Source of the DNA: CALJFL01 sp963669435
GTDB taxonomy: Bacteria > Pseudomonadota > Gammaproteobacteria > Pseudomonadales > Halieaceae
Length of the DNA stretch: 64,000 nt
Direction: 5' to 3'
NCBI GenBank assembly: GCA_963669435.1
Contig: OY770025.1
Span: 3,286,001 to 3,350,000, forward strand
This document shows, piece after piece, positions 8,828 through 16,648 of this stretch. The position numbers and the translations under genes are program-made. Every line of letters starts with the position of its first letter. Positions within the stretch are counted from its first letter, which is position 1. The notes under the pieces were generated by a model, which did not search any database, had not been told where the DNA came from, and saw only the letters and a program-made list of their open reading frames with translations.

Positions 8828-9753
8828 TCCATCAGGGTTTGTCGTGCCGTTTGACTGGCTGTCAGGTGCAGGGCGTTGTGAGCCCCATGCGGGCTCACGG
8901 GCGCGAAGTGGACGGTGGCGCCGGGAGTCAGCTGGGCGAGTAGGGCGGTGTCGAGTGAGAGAGCGGCACCGATTTTCGGGTAGCCACCGATGGTCTGCCG
9001 GTCGTTGAGCAGGACGATGGGTTGTCCGTCGGCGGGAATCTGGATCGCGCCCTGGCAAATTCCCTCGGAGAGAATACCTTCGATCTCACACTCGATGGCG
9101 GGTCCTTCCAGCCGGTAGCCCATACGGTCGCAGCGGTCGGATACGGTGTATGCGCTACTGAAAAAACGCCGCTGTTGCAGGCGGGGAAAGCGCGCTTGCT
9201 GGTATCCGGGTATTACCCGCACAGTGATGTCGTTGTGATAGTGGGTCTGCATCTCGGGAGGTATGAATAGTTGTCTGCGTTGTCTGATCTCGGCACATTC
9301 CAGCTCATCACCGGCCTGCAGTTTGCCACCCGTTAGACCGCCGATATCTTCACGCATCACGGTTGCGGCGCTGCCAAAGCTCGGGGGAATATCAAATCCG
9401 TCTGCCACACCCAGGTAGGCACGACAGCCGTTAGTGGCATAATCCAGCTGTATGCGGTCGCCCGCCTGTACCGGGTGTACGCGGCAGTGGTCCCGAGCAT
9501 TTCCATTGATTGAGAGCGGCATCTGCGCGCCGGTTACGCACAGGAAGGTATCGACCCGTGCCTCCAATTGAAGCCCACCGAAACTCACCTCGATGAGCGT
9601 GCTATTGGCAGGGTTTTGCAACAGGCGATTACAGAGATTAAAGGCCGCCGCATCCAGCGGCCCACCGTTGGTCAGCCCGATACGATGCTGCCCGAAACGG
9701 CCACTGTCCTGGAGCAGACTCAGCAGACCGGGCTGGTTAACCCTGAACCCCAT
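8815..9753 (-). CDS. pxpC: 5-oxoprolinase subunit PxpC (carboxyltransferase-like, KipA family)
   Basis: This 312-residue protein of the biotin-dependent-carboxyltransferase-like / KipA family carries the family signatures LLSLLQDSGRFGQHRIGLTN and RVIPGYQ. With PxpA and PxpB it forms the ATP-dependent 5-oxoprolinase that converts 5-oxoproline to glutamate. Its ATG overlaps the pxpB stop as TAATG, and its end overlaps the DUF4392 start, so all three appear translationally coupled. The family was once annotated as allophanate hydrolase subunit 2, but no urea carboxylase gene is nearby. Confidence 0.92.
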   Translation of the reverse strand: MGFRVNQPGLLSLLQDSGRFGQHRIGLTNGGPLDAAAFNLCNRLLQNPANSTLIEVSFGGLQLEARVDTFLCVTGAQMPLSINGNARDHCRVHPVQAGDRIQLDYATNGCRAYLGVADGFDIPPSFGSAATVMREDIGGLTGGKLQAGDELECAEIRQRRQLFIPPEMQTHYHNDITVRVIPGYQQARFPRLQQRRFFSSAYTVSDRCDRMGYRLEGPAIECEIEGILSEGICQGAIQIPADGQPIVLLNDRQTIGGYPKIGAALSLDTALLAQLTPGATVHFAPVSPHGAHNALHLTASQTARQTLMEWSA

Positions 9754-10430
9754 TACAGCTCCCCTCCCAGTTCCAGGTAACGTGCGCGGTCAACCGGCTT
9801 AAAGCGCACGATATCCCCCACGCCTACGGGCATGGTAGGTGTGGCATTCGGGTCAAACATGCGTACCGGGCAGCGACCGATCAGGTTCCAGCCACCTGGG
9901 GACACGGCAGGATAAACGGCGGTCTGACGATCAGCGATGGCCACCGCGCCGCGCGGCACTTTCTGCCTGGGCGTACTCAGCCGCGGTGCTGCAATGCGTT
10001 CGTCCACCTGGCCCAGGTAGGCAAAACCCGGGGCAAAGCCGATGGCGTAGACCCGGTAGTCGGTGCCACTATGGATATCGACAAGCTGTTCGCAGCTCAG
10101 GCCGCGGCTTTCAGCCAGTGCCGCCAGATCTTCGCCCACCTCGGGGTCATAGTACACGGGGAGCTCAAGGATATTGCCCTCGTTGGTGTCGCTACCCTGT
10201 TGCTGGGCCATGGCCCGGTGTACTCGATCCATTACGCTCATATGGTCGGTGGCCAGGGCATCATAGATAATAAGTAATGATGCATAGGAAGGAACGAGAT
10301 CTACCAGGTCTGTACCCAGAGCCTGCTCGACTGCTGCGGACGCACTTTGTACACGCGCGGAAGTGGCCGGACTGGTTTCGTCTCCGAAATAAACAATCAG
10401 CGCATTCTCGCCGGCGACATGGATATTCAT
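9753..10430 (-). CDS. pxpB: 5-oxoprolinase subunit PxpB (KipI family)
   Basis: This 225-residue protein of the KipI/PxpB family has the signatures DLVPSYASLLIIYD, the AIGFAPGFAYLG loop, TPRQKVPRGAVAI, and SPGGWNLIGRCP near the C-terminus. It is part of the PxpABC 5-oxoprolinase complex. The gene lies 6 bases after pxpA and overlaps pxpC by one base. In Bacillus the homologue was named KipI for a kinase-inhibitor phenotype, but no such kinase is encoded nearby. Confidence 0.92.
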   Translation of the reverse strand: MNIHVAGENALIVYFGDETSPATSARVQSASAAVEQALGTDLVDLVPSYASLLIIYDALATDHMSVMDRVHRAMAQQQGSDTNEGNILELPVYYDPEVGEDLAALAESRGLSCEQLVDIHSGTDYRVYAIGFAPGFAYLGQVDERIAAPRLSTPRQKVPRGAVAIADRQTAVYPAVSPGGWNLIGRCPVRMFDPNATPTMPVGVGDIVRFKPVDRARYLELGGEL

Positions 10431-10436
10431 GGCGTA

Positions 10437-11168
10437 CTATCCCTTGTCCACCAGGGCGCGAATCTCGCGAATAGCCTGGACACCCTCCGGGTTATCTCCG
10501 TGGACGCAGAGCGTGTCGACTTGAAGTTTGAGCGTTTCGCCTCCAACCGTGGTAATGGTGCCATCGGCGCATAGCTGCTCAACCTGTGCGAGCATCTTTT
10601 CGCGGCTGTGCACGGCACCGGGCTTGCTGCGTGACAACAGCTTGCCATCGTCGTCATAACAGCGGTCTGCAAAGGCTTCGAATAGCAGTGATATGCCGTA
10701 ATTACTCGCCTCTTCCTGGTGCAGTGGTGCATCGGGGGTGGCCTGTAGCATTAGACTCACGGGGCTGGGATAAGCCGCAATAGCATCCATAATGGCGGCG
10801 CGTACCTCGGCCTTCGCCATCATGTCGTTGTAGAGCGCTCCGTGCGGTTTAACGTAGTGCAAGGGTAACTGCTGGATCCTCGCCATACCTTCCAGGGCAG
10901 AGACCTGGAAGTGCAGGCTCGCTTTGATTTCCTGATCGCTCAGGTTCATTGAGCGGCGACCAAATCCGACCAGATCGGGATAAGCCGGGTGGGCACCCAC
11001 GTTGACTTGGTGCTCGGCAGCCAGCGCCAGGGTTTTTTGCATGGTCACAGGATCGCCGCCGTGAAAGCCGCAGGCAACATTGGCCTGGTCAATATGCGGC
11101 ATCACCTCGGCGTCCAGACCCATGGTCCAGCTGCCGAAACTTTCGCCGAGGTCGCAATTTAATAACAT
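10437..11168 (-). CDS. pxpA: 5-oxoprolinase subunit PxpA (LamB/YcsF family)
   Basis: This 243-residue protein of the LamB/YcsF family has the characteristic N-terminus LNCDLGESFGSW, then ANVACGFHGGDP, VGAHPAYPDLVGFGRR and HYVKPHGALYND. The fold resembles polysaccharide deacetylases. With PxpB and PxpC it opens 5-oxoproline at the cost of ATP. It follows the DUF1445 gene by 38 bases, a common pairing also seen in the Bacillus ycsF-ycsI-kipIA operon. Confidence 0.93.
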   Translation of the reverse strand: MLLNCDLGESFGSWTMGLDAEVMPHIDQANVACGFHGGDPVTMQKTLALAAEHQVNVGAHPAYPDLVGFGRRSMNLSDQEIKASLHFQVSALEGMARIQQLPLHYVKPHGALYNDMMAKAEVRAAIMDAIAAYPSPVSLMLQATPDAPLHQEEASNYGISLLFEAFADRCYDDDGKLLSRSKPGAVHSREKMLAQVEQLCADGTITTVGGETLKLQVDTLCVHGDNPEGVQAIREIRALVDKG

Positions 11169-11206
11169 GATGTGCCTCTGTATCCTCGATCAGTGCGATG
11201 CGCCAA

Positions 11207-11992
11207 TTACAACACCGCGAGCTGGCTGTTGCGCACGTCGGTCACCAGCATGCAGCCGGGACTGTGTGTTATTGCAAAGGGTGGCCGGGCTGCTTCCAGG
11301 GCCACCTGCGGTGTGACGCCACAGGCCCAGAACAGGGGAATCTCTTCATCGCCTATCGCTACTGCATCACCATAGTCGGGTTCGCCCAGGCTCTCGATGC
11401 CTATCTGTCCGGGGTCGCCAAGATGAACCGGGGCTCCGTGCACGGAGGGGAAACGGGTGCAGATCTGAATCGCGCGAATAGCATCGGCAGCGACAAACGG
11501 TCGCATGCTCACTACCATGTTGCCGGCAAACTTCCCTGCGGACGCACACTCGATATTGGTTCTGAACATCGGTACGTTGACGCCCTCGCTGACATTGCGC
11601 ACCTCCAGGCCGTCGGCGATCAATGCCTCCTCAAAGGAGAACGAACAGCCCAGCGCAAAGGTGACCAGGTCGTCCTGCCACAAGTCGGTGATGTCGTTCA
11701 CCTCGTCGCGCATCTGTCCATCTCGAAAAACACGGTAGCTTGGCACGTCGGTTCGTATGTCTACATCCCCCAATGGTGGTAGCTGGGGGTCTCCCGGGGC
11801 AGTACTCATCGCCACCAGTGGACAGGGTTTGGGATTGAGCTGGCAAAAACGCAAGAAATCCTGTGCCCATTGCGCCGGCAAGATCACGATATTGCACTGC
11901 ACGAACCCCTGTGCCATACCCGAGGTATTGCCCAGGTGTTTACCCGTGCGGATGTTCTGTCGCAGGGCGGCGGGGGAGAGATTGGCGCTCAT
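11207..11992 (-). CDS. DUF1445 / D-glutamate cyclase family protein (YcsI-like)
   Basis: This 261-residue protein is the first gene of the run and matches the DUF1445 family (YcsI, often called putative hydro-lyase). The family forms the N-terminal part of mammalian DGLUCY (D-glutamate cyclase). Conserved blocks visible are FALGCSFSFEEAL, PMFRTNIEC, VHGAPVHLGDPGQIGI, FWACGVTPQ and ITHSPGCMLVTD. Here the two DGLUCY halves are separate proteins flanking pxpABC. It probably catalyses or assists D-glutamate to 5-oxo-D-proline conversion, which is inference from the eukaryotic enzyme. The promoter should lie in 11993-12173, shared with the divergent ligase gene. Confidence 0.87.
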   Translation of the reverse strand: MSANLSPAALRQNIRTGKHLGNTSGMAQGFVQCNIVILPAQWAQDFLRFCQLNPKPCPLVAMSTAPGDPQLPPLGDVDIRTDVPSYRVFRDGQMRDEVNDITDLWQDDLVTFALGCSFSFEEALIADGLEVRNVSEGVNVPMFRTNIECASAGKFAGNMVVSMRPFVAADAIRAIQICTRFPSVHGAPVHLGDPGQIGIESLGEPDYGDAVAIGDEEIPLFWACGVTPQVALEAARPPFAITHSPGCMLVTDVRNSQLAVL

Positions 11993-12053
11993 AGTCTATC
12001 CTGATAGTGGGCCGGCGAAAGCGCGGCCTGTGACTGAAAGTTTGGCACAGAAT

Positions 12054-12074
12054 CGGCGCAGGTGACATGCGCCG
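12054..12074. promoter_or_regulatory. Hairpin/possible operator in divergent promoter region
   Basis: A 7-base inverted repeat CGGCGCA / TGCGCCG separated by GGTGACA lies between the DUF1445 gene and the acyl-CoA ligase, which are transcribed away from each other. It could be an operator or chance symmetry. No regulator gene lies next to it. Confidence 0.25.
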
Positions 12075-12173
12075 AGCGCAATCGGCTATAGTACGCGGAC
12101 GCCCGGCGTCGCGATAAGAATTGCCGTGTATAAGAAAATCTAACTAGGCGCATTTTTTGACAGGAATCTCCTT

Positions 12174-13748
12174 ATGCCGCATCCCAGTATCACCGCCCAG
12201 ACCTATCCCCATAAGCCCGCTTTTGTTATGGGCGGCAGCGGGGAGATTGTAACCTATAGACAGCTTGATGAGCGCTCCAACCAGGGTGCTCACCTGTTCA
12301 GGACTCTGGGTATACAGGCCGGTGATCACATCAGTCTGATGCTCGAGAACAACCGACATTTTATGGAGATCTGCTGGGCGGCACAGCGCGCCGGGATAAC
12401 CTATACGCCAATCAGCACCCACCTGCGTGAAGAAGAGACGGCCTACATCGTAGAAAACTGTGGAGCACGTTTGTTCATCGGTTCGGGCGCCCTGGCCGAG
12501 GTGGCGGAAAAATTGGTGGGCAGAAGCACGGCCCTGGAGCACTTTTACATGGTTGGGGGGGTTCGCCCGGGCTTTCAGTCCTGGGAGGAGGCGGTAGATG
12601 CGCAGCCCACCACCCCGATCGAGGACCAGGCCTACGGCATGCCGATGCTGTACTCATCCGGTACAACCGGCCAGCCCAAGGGGGTATTGCTGCCCCCTCT
12701 CACTGAAGATTTTGACGGCCCTCACCTGCTTTCAGAGAGTCTTGGTGCAGCCTTTGGTTTTGGTGAGGAAACCGTATACCTGTCACCGGCGCCGCTGTAT
12801 CACGCTGCCCCCTTGCACTACAACATGTTGACCATGCACCAGGGCGGTACCTCGATCATCATGGAGCACTTTGACCCTGAGCACGCGCTTAAACTGATCG
12901 AGGAGCACAGGGTTACCCACAGTCAGTGGGTGCCCATTATGTTTATTCGCATGCTGAAGCTGCCGCAGGAGGTGCGGGAGCGATACGATACCAGTTCCAT
13001 GCAACTTGCCATTCATGCAGCGGCGCCCTGTCCGATAGAGACCAAGGAGCGCATGATCGACTGGTGGGGCCCGGTCATCATGGAATACTATGGATCCAGT
13101 GAGGGCATTGGGTTCACCATCATTGACTCGCAGGGTTGGCTGACTCACAAGGGTTCGGTGGGGCCTGCCCTGGTGGGCAAATTGCATATCGTTGATGACG
13201 ATGGCAAGGAGTTACCGGTGGGAGAAATTGGCACGGTGTATTTCTCCGGTGAGCAATCCCGGTTCAGCTATTACAACGAACCCGAAAAGACCGCCGGTGC
13301 CTATAACCAGCACGGCTGGGCGACGTCTGGTGATGTTGGCTATCTCGACGAGGACGGCTTTTTGTACCTCACCGACCGCAAGAATTTTATGATTATCAGC
13401 GGCGGGGTGAATATCTACCCCCAGGAAATCGAGAACCTGCTAATCACCCACGAGAAAGTCGCCGACGTGGCCGTATTTGGCATCCCTAACGAGGAGTTTG
13501 GCGAGGAGGTCAAAGCCGTGGTGGAACCGATGAACTGGGCGGATGCCACGGACGAGGTAGCGATTGAATTGATGGAGTGGATGCGCGAACGTCTGTCGAA
13601 AATCAAGTTGCCGCGCAGTCTCGACTTCAACCCGAAACTCCCGCGCATGGATAACGGCAAGCTCTACAAACGGCACCTCGTAGAAGAGTACCGGGCCGGT
13701 GCTCGCGCGGATGAGGGTCCCGGTCCCAGTGGCCAGGGTGATAAGTGA
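12174..13748 (+). CDS. AMP-dependent acyl-CoA synthetase/ligase
   Basis: This 524-residue ANL-superfamily enzyme activates a carboxylic acid to its CoA thioester via an acyl-adenylate. The P-loop-like motif is YSSGTTGQPKGV. The later motifs YYGSSEG, TSGDVGYLDEDGFLYLTDRK and the C-terminal catalytic lysine segment K-L-P-R-M-D-N-G-K-L-Y-K are all present. It resembles FadD-type ligases that accept medium-chain or cyclic acids, but the substrate is not readable. It is divergent from the D-glutamate cluster and ends 55 bases before the OppA-like gene. Confidence 0.9.
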   Translation: MPHPSITAQTYPHKPAFVMGGSGEIVTYRQLDERSNQGAHLFRTLGIQAGDHISLMLENNRHFMEICWAAQRAGITYTPISTHLREEETAYIVENCGARLFIGSGALAEVAEKLVGRSTALEHFYMVGGVRPGFQSWEEAVDAQPTTPIEDQAYGMPMLYSSGTTGQPKGVLLPPLTEDFDGPHLLSESLGAAFGFGEETVYLSPAPLYHAAPLHYNMLTMHQGGTSIIMEHFDPEHALKLIEEHRVTHSQWVPIMFIRMLKLPQEVRERYDTSSMQLAIHAAAPCPIETKERMIDWWGPVIMEYYGSSEGIGFTIIDSQGWLTHKGSVGPALVGKLHIVDDDGKELPVGEIGTVYFSGEQSRFSYYNEPEKTAGAYNQHGWATSGDVGYLDEDGFLYLTDRKNFMIISGGVNIYPQEIENLLITHEKVADVAVFGIPNEEFGEEVKAVVEPMNWADATDEVAIELMEWMRERLSKIKLPRSLDFNPKLPRMDNGKLYKRHLVEEYRAGARADEGPGPSGQGDK

Positions 13749-13803
13749 CAGGAACGCTTAAGTGCGTATAATTTCCGAGCTTCTGATCCCCGGGAGTTTT
13801 GCT

Positions 13804-15447
13804 GTGATCCACCGTTCTTTGCAAGCGCTGTTGCCGGTGCTTGCCAGCCTGCTGTTAATTGCCTGCTCCGCCGGTGAGTCTAATGTGGTACAGGGCAACC
13901 GGGACGGTATTTTCCATTACGGCAACGGTACCGAGCCCCAGGGCCTGGATCCACACGTGGTTACAGGCGTTCCGGAAAACCATCTGATCAGGGCCCTGTT
14001 CGAGGGCCTCGCGGTAAAGAACCCCTATACTCTCGAGCCGGAACCCGGTGTGGCAGAGCGCTGGGAGATTAGCGAAGACCGTCGAGTAATCACCTTTTAT
14101 ATCAACGAAGACGCGCGCTGGTCCAACGGTGACGCGATGACGGCCGAGGACTATGTGTGGTCCTGGCAGCGCGCACTGCACCCGGCCATGGGTAACCTCT
14201 ACGCCTACATGCTCTATCCGCTGGTAAACGCGGAAGCTTATGCAACCGGTAAAATAGACGACTTCAGCCAGGTCGGTGTGAAGGCGCTTGACCGCTTGAC
14301 CCTGCAGGTGACGCTGAGCCAGCCGACCCCCTATTTTATCCAGCTCATGGATCACTACAGCACGTTCGCCGTGCACCGGCCGACCATTGAGAAATTTGGC
14401 AAGGCCACCGATCGCTTTACCAAGTGGACGCGCGCGGAAAATATCGTTAACAACGGTCCGTTCAACCTCACCGAGTGGAAGTTGAATCGCCGCATCACCA
14501 TGCAGAAAAGCGACACTTACTGGGATCGCGACTCGGTCAAGCTAAACGGTGTGGTGTTTTATCCTACCGAAAACGTGGTCAGTGAAGAGCGCATGTTCCG
14601 TGTAGGCCAGCTGCATTACACACAATCGATACCACTGGACAAAATCCCTGTTTACCAGGCCATGGAAAATACCCCTTACGTTCAGGCCCCTTACCTGGGT
14701 ACTTACTTTTTCCTGGTGAACACCACGCGCTACCCGCTGGACGATGTTCGCGTGCGCAAGGCCATGTCAATGGCTATTGACCGGCAGAAGCTGAATGACA
14801 CGGTGTTACAGAAATCCAATGTGCCTGCCTACAGCATCACGCCCCCGGGCACACTGGGCTACGAACCGCCCAAGCTGTTCGACTATGATCCGGAGCAGGC
14901 CCGCCGGCTGATGGCTGAAGCAGGTTATCCCAACGGTGAGGGTTGGCCCGGTATCGAACTCAAGTACAACACCAGCGAAAGTCATCGCAAGATTGTCGTC
15001 GCCCTACAGCAGATGTGGAAAGACGAACTCAATATCCAGGTCACTATTTCCAACCAGGAGTGGAAGGTCTACCTGGACGCGGTTACCCAGATGGATTTCG
15101 ATATCGCACGGCGCGGTTGGATCGGCGACTACGTCGATCCCAATAACTTCCTCGACCTGTACCTTACCGATGGCGGCAACAACAACACCGGTTATTCCGA
15201 CCCACGCTACGACGAGATGATACTCTCCCTGGCGCCCCAGGCGCCTACTCGAGAGGAGCGATTCGCCATTTTCCGTGAGGCGGAAACAATGCTGATGGAG
15301 CAGATGCCCATCCTGCCGATCTACACCTACACCAGCAAACACCTGATTCATCACACGGTGAAGGGCTTGCCCTCCAACCTGATGGACTCACTGAACCTCA
15401 AGTACGTTTGGCTGGATCCCGACGCCCAACCCGGAGACAGAGAATAA
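13804..15447 (+). CDS. oppA: Oligopeptide ABC transporter substrate-binding lipoprotein (OppA/MppA-like)
   Basis: This is a periplasmic peptide-binding protein of family SBP_bac_5, about 547 residues with a lipoprotein signal ending at LLIAC. It resembles E. coli OppA and the murein-tripeptide binder MppA along its length: GTEPQGLDPH, GVPENHLIRALFEGL, NIVNNGPFNLTEWK, DDVRVRKAMSMAIDR and VSNQEWK-like ISNQEWKVYLD. I chose the GTG at 13804 (GGGAG at 13792-13796) because it gives a compact lipoprotein signal; a GTG at 13762 would add 14 residues. The four-gene importer follows immediately. Ligand preference between general peptides and murein peptides is not decidable by eye. Confidence 0.92.
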   Translation: MIHRSLQALLPVLASLLLIACSAGESNVVQGNRDGIFHYGNGTEPQGLDPHVVTGVPENHLIRALFEGLAVKNPYTLEPEPGVAERWEISEDRRVITFYINEDARWSNGDAMTAEDYVWSWQRALHPAMGNLYAYMLYPLVNAEAYATGKIDDFSQVGVKALDRLTLQVTLSQPTPYFIQLMDHYSTFAVHRPTIEKFGKATDRFTKWTRAENIVNNGPFNLTEWKLNRRITMQKSDTYWDRDSVKLNGVVFYPTENVVSEERMFRVGQLHYTQSIPLDKIPVYQAMENTPYVQAPYLGTYFFLVNTTRYPLDDVRVRKAMSMAIDRQKLNDTVLQKSNVPAYSITPPGTLGYEPPKLFDYDPEQARRLMAEAGYPNGEGWPGIELKYNTSESHRKIVVALQQMWKDELNIQVTISNQEWKVYLDAVTQMDFDIARRGWIGDYVDPNNFLDLYLTDGGNNNTGYSDPRYDEMILSLAPQAPTREERFAIFREAETMLMEQMPILPIYTYTSKHLIHHTVKGLPSNLMDSLNLKYVWLDPDAQPGDRE

Positions 15448-15451
15448 GACT

Positions 15452-16381
15452 ATGTGGCGATTTATCTCGGGTAGACTGTTGCAGGCCATTCCGGTCATTC
15501 TGGCGGTCATCACCCTGACATTTTTCCTAGTGCGCGTTGCACCGGGTGGACCCTTCGACTCTGAAAAAGCGGTTATGCCCGAGGTCAAGGCGGCGCTTGA
15601 GGCCCAGTATCGACTGGATCTCCCCCTGTTTCAACAATACATCGCCTACCTGGGAGACCTCACCCAGGGCGATCTTGGCCCGTCCTTCAAATATCCCGGC
15701 CGCAGCGTCAATGAACTCATTGCGGCGGGCTTGCCGGTTACCGCGGAGCTTGGCCTGTACGCGCTGTTGGTCGCGGTGATAATCGGTGGGCTGGCCGGAG
15801 TGTTCGCCTCACTGCGGCCCAACTCAGCCCAGGACTATGTGCCTATGTCACTGGCCATGATCGGGATTTGTATGCCCTCGTTCCTGCTTGGTCCCTTGTT
15901 GGTGCTCGTGTTCGGTATCTATCTTGACTGGTTGCCGGTGTCGGGTTGGGGGGACATTCCCGGTGACAAGATTCTCCCTGCAATTACCCTGGGTTCTGGC
16001 TACGCGGCATATATCGCTCGCCTCAGTCGCGCCGGTATGCTGGAAGTCCTGTCACAGGACTATATCCGTACCGCTCGCGCCAAGGGCTTACCGGAATGGC
16101 AGGTAGTGACACGACATTCCTTACGGGGCGGGCTGATACCCGTCGTCGCCTTCCTGGGCCCTGCCTTCGCCGGTTTGTTGGCGGGCTCCTTTGTTGTTGA
16201 AACCATTTTCCAGATACCCGGCCTCGGGCGCTTTTATGTGCAGGCCGCCTTCAACCGGGACTACACGATGATCCTGGGTACCACGGTATTTTTCTCCACC
16301 CTCATCGTGATATTCAATTTGCTGTCTGACATCCTGGCGGCCTGGATGAACCCGCGTCTGCGGTCACAGTTTGGGAGCTAG
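15452..16381 (+). CDS. oppB: Oligopeptide ABC transporter permease OppB
   Basis: This inner-membrane permease of 309 residues has about six spans, the length of OppB. Typical features are LTFFLVRVAPGGPFD near the start and the EAA-type cytoplasmic loop around DYIRTARAKGLPEWQVVTRHSLR, which contacts the ATPase. It starts 4 bases after oppA. Its TAG stop is immediately followed by the left terminal repeat of a MITE-like element that separates it from oppC. Confidence 0.94.
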   Translation: MWRFISGRLLQAIPVILAVITLTFFLVRVAPGGPFDSEKAVMPEVKAALEAQYRLDLPLFQQYIAYLGDLTQGDLGPSFKYPGRSVNELIAAGLPVTAELGLYALLVAVIIGGLAGVFASLRPNSAQDYVPMSLAMIGICMPSFLLGPLLVLVFGIYLDWLPVSGWGDIPGDKILPAITLGSGYAAYIARLSRAGMLEVLSQDYIRTARAKGLPEWQVVTRHSLRGGLIPVVAFLGPAFAGLLAGSFVVETIFQIPGLGRFYVQAAFNRDYTMILGTTVFFSTLIVIFNLLSDILAAWMNPRLRSQFGS

Positions 16382-16647
16382 AGTGTCCTGCCTGGTCAAT
16401 TCGTTGCAATTCAGCGCGCCAACCAAGGTCGCTGACAAGACGCGTCTTGCAGGCAATGGCCGTAGCCCTTGGCAAAAGGCGCAACGCAGTCAGCGGCCTT
16501 GGTTGGCGTGCCCTTCGGGAGCCAGCGCAAAGCCCTGCTGCGGCGTTGCGACCCTTGGAAAGGCAACCAGCATTCCCTGCGGCTCGCGCCTGGCTTCAGC
16601 ACTTTGCGCTGGCTCTGAAATACAACGAATTGACCAGGCAGGACACT
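16382..16647. mobile_element. MITE-like structured element with 25-bp terminal inverted repeats
   Basis: This 266-base non-coding insert lies between oppB and oppC. The left end (16382-16406) and right end (16623-16647) are perfect 25-base inverted repeats beginning AGTGTCCTGCCTGG. Inside are two further long stems. One is 16418-16436 with 16489-16507 (18 of 19 matches, the mismatch able to form G-U in RNA). The other is 16520-16532 with 16602-16614 (13 of 13, AGCCAGCGCAAAG). A perfect 12-base palindrome AAGACGCGTCTT sits at 16437-16448. The folded form is a three-way cloverleaf. It has no open reading frame and no clear target-site duplication. It starts one base after the oppB stop and ends one base before the oppC ATG. 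Confidence 0.8.
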
Positions 16648-16648
16648 A

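Noticed and set aside
8828..9058. 77-codon N-terminal extension of the DUF4392 gene
   Set aside because: The extension is arginine/proline-rich, lies wholly inside pxpC in another frame and has no family resemblance; the start at 8827 or 8818 fits translational coupling.
8815..10430. Allophanate hydrolase / urea carboxylase subunits
   Set aside because: Older annotation of KipI/KipA-like proteins; pxpA adjacent and no urea carboxylase nearby support 5-oxoprolinase.
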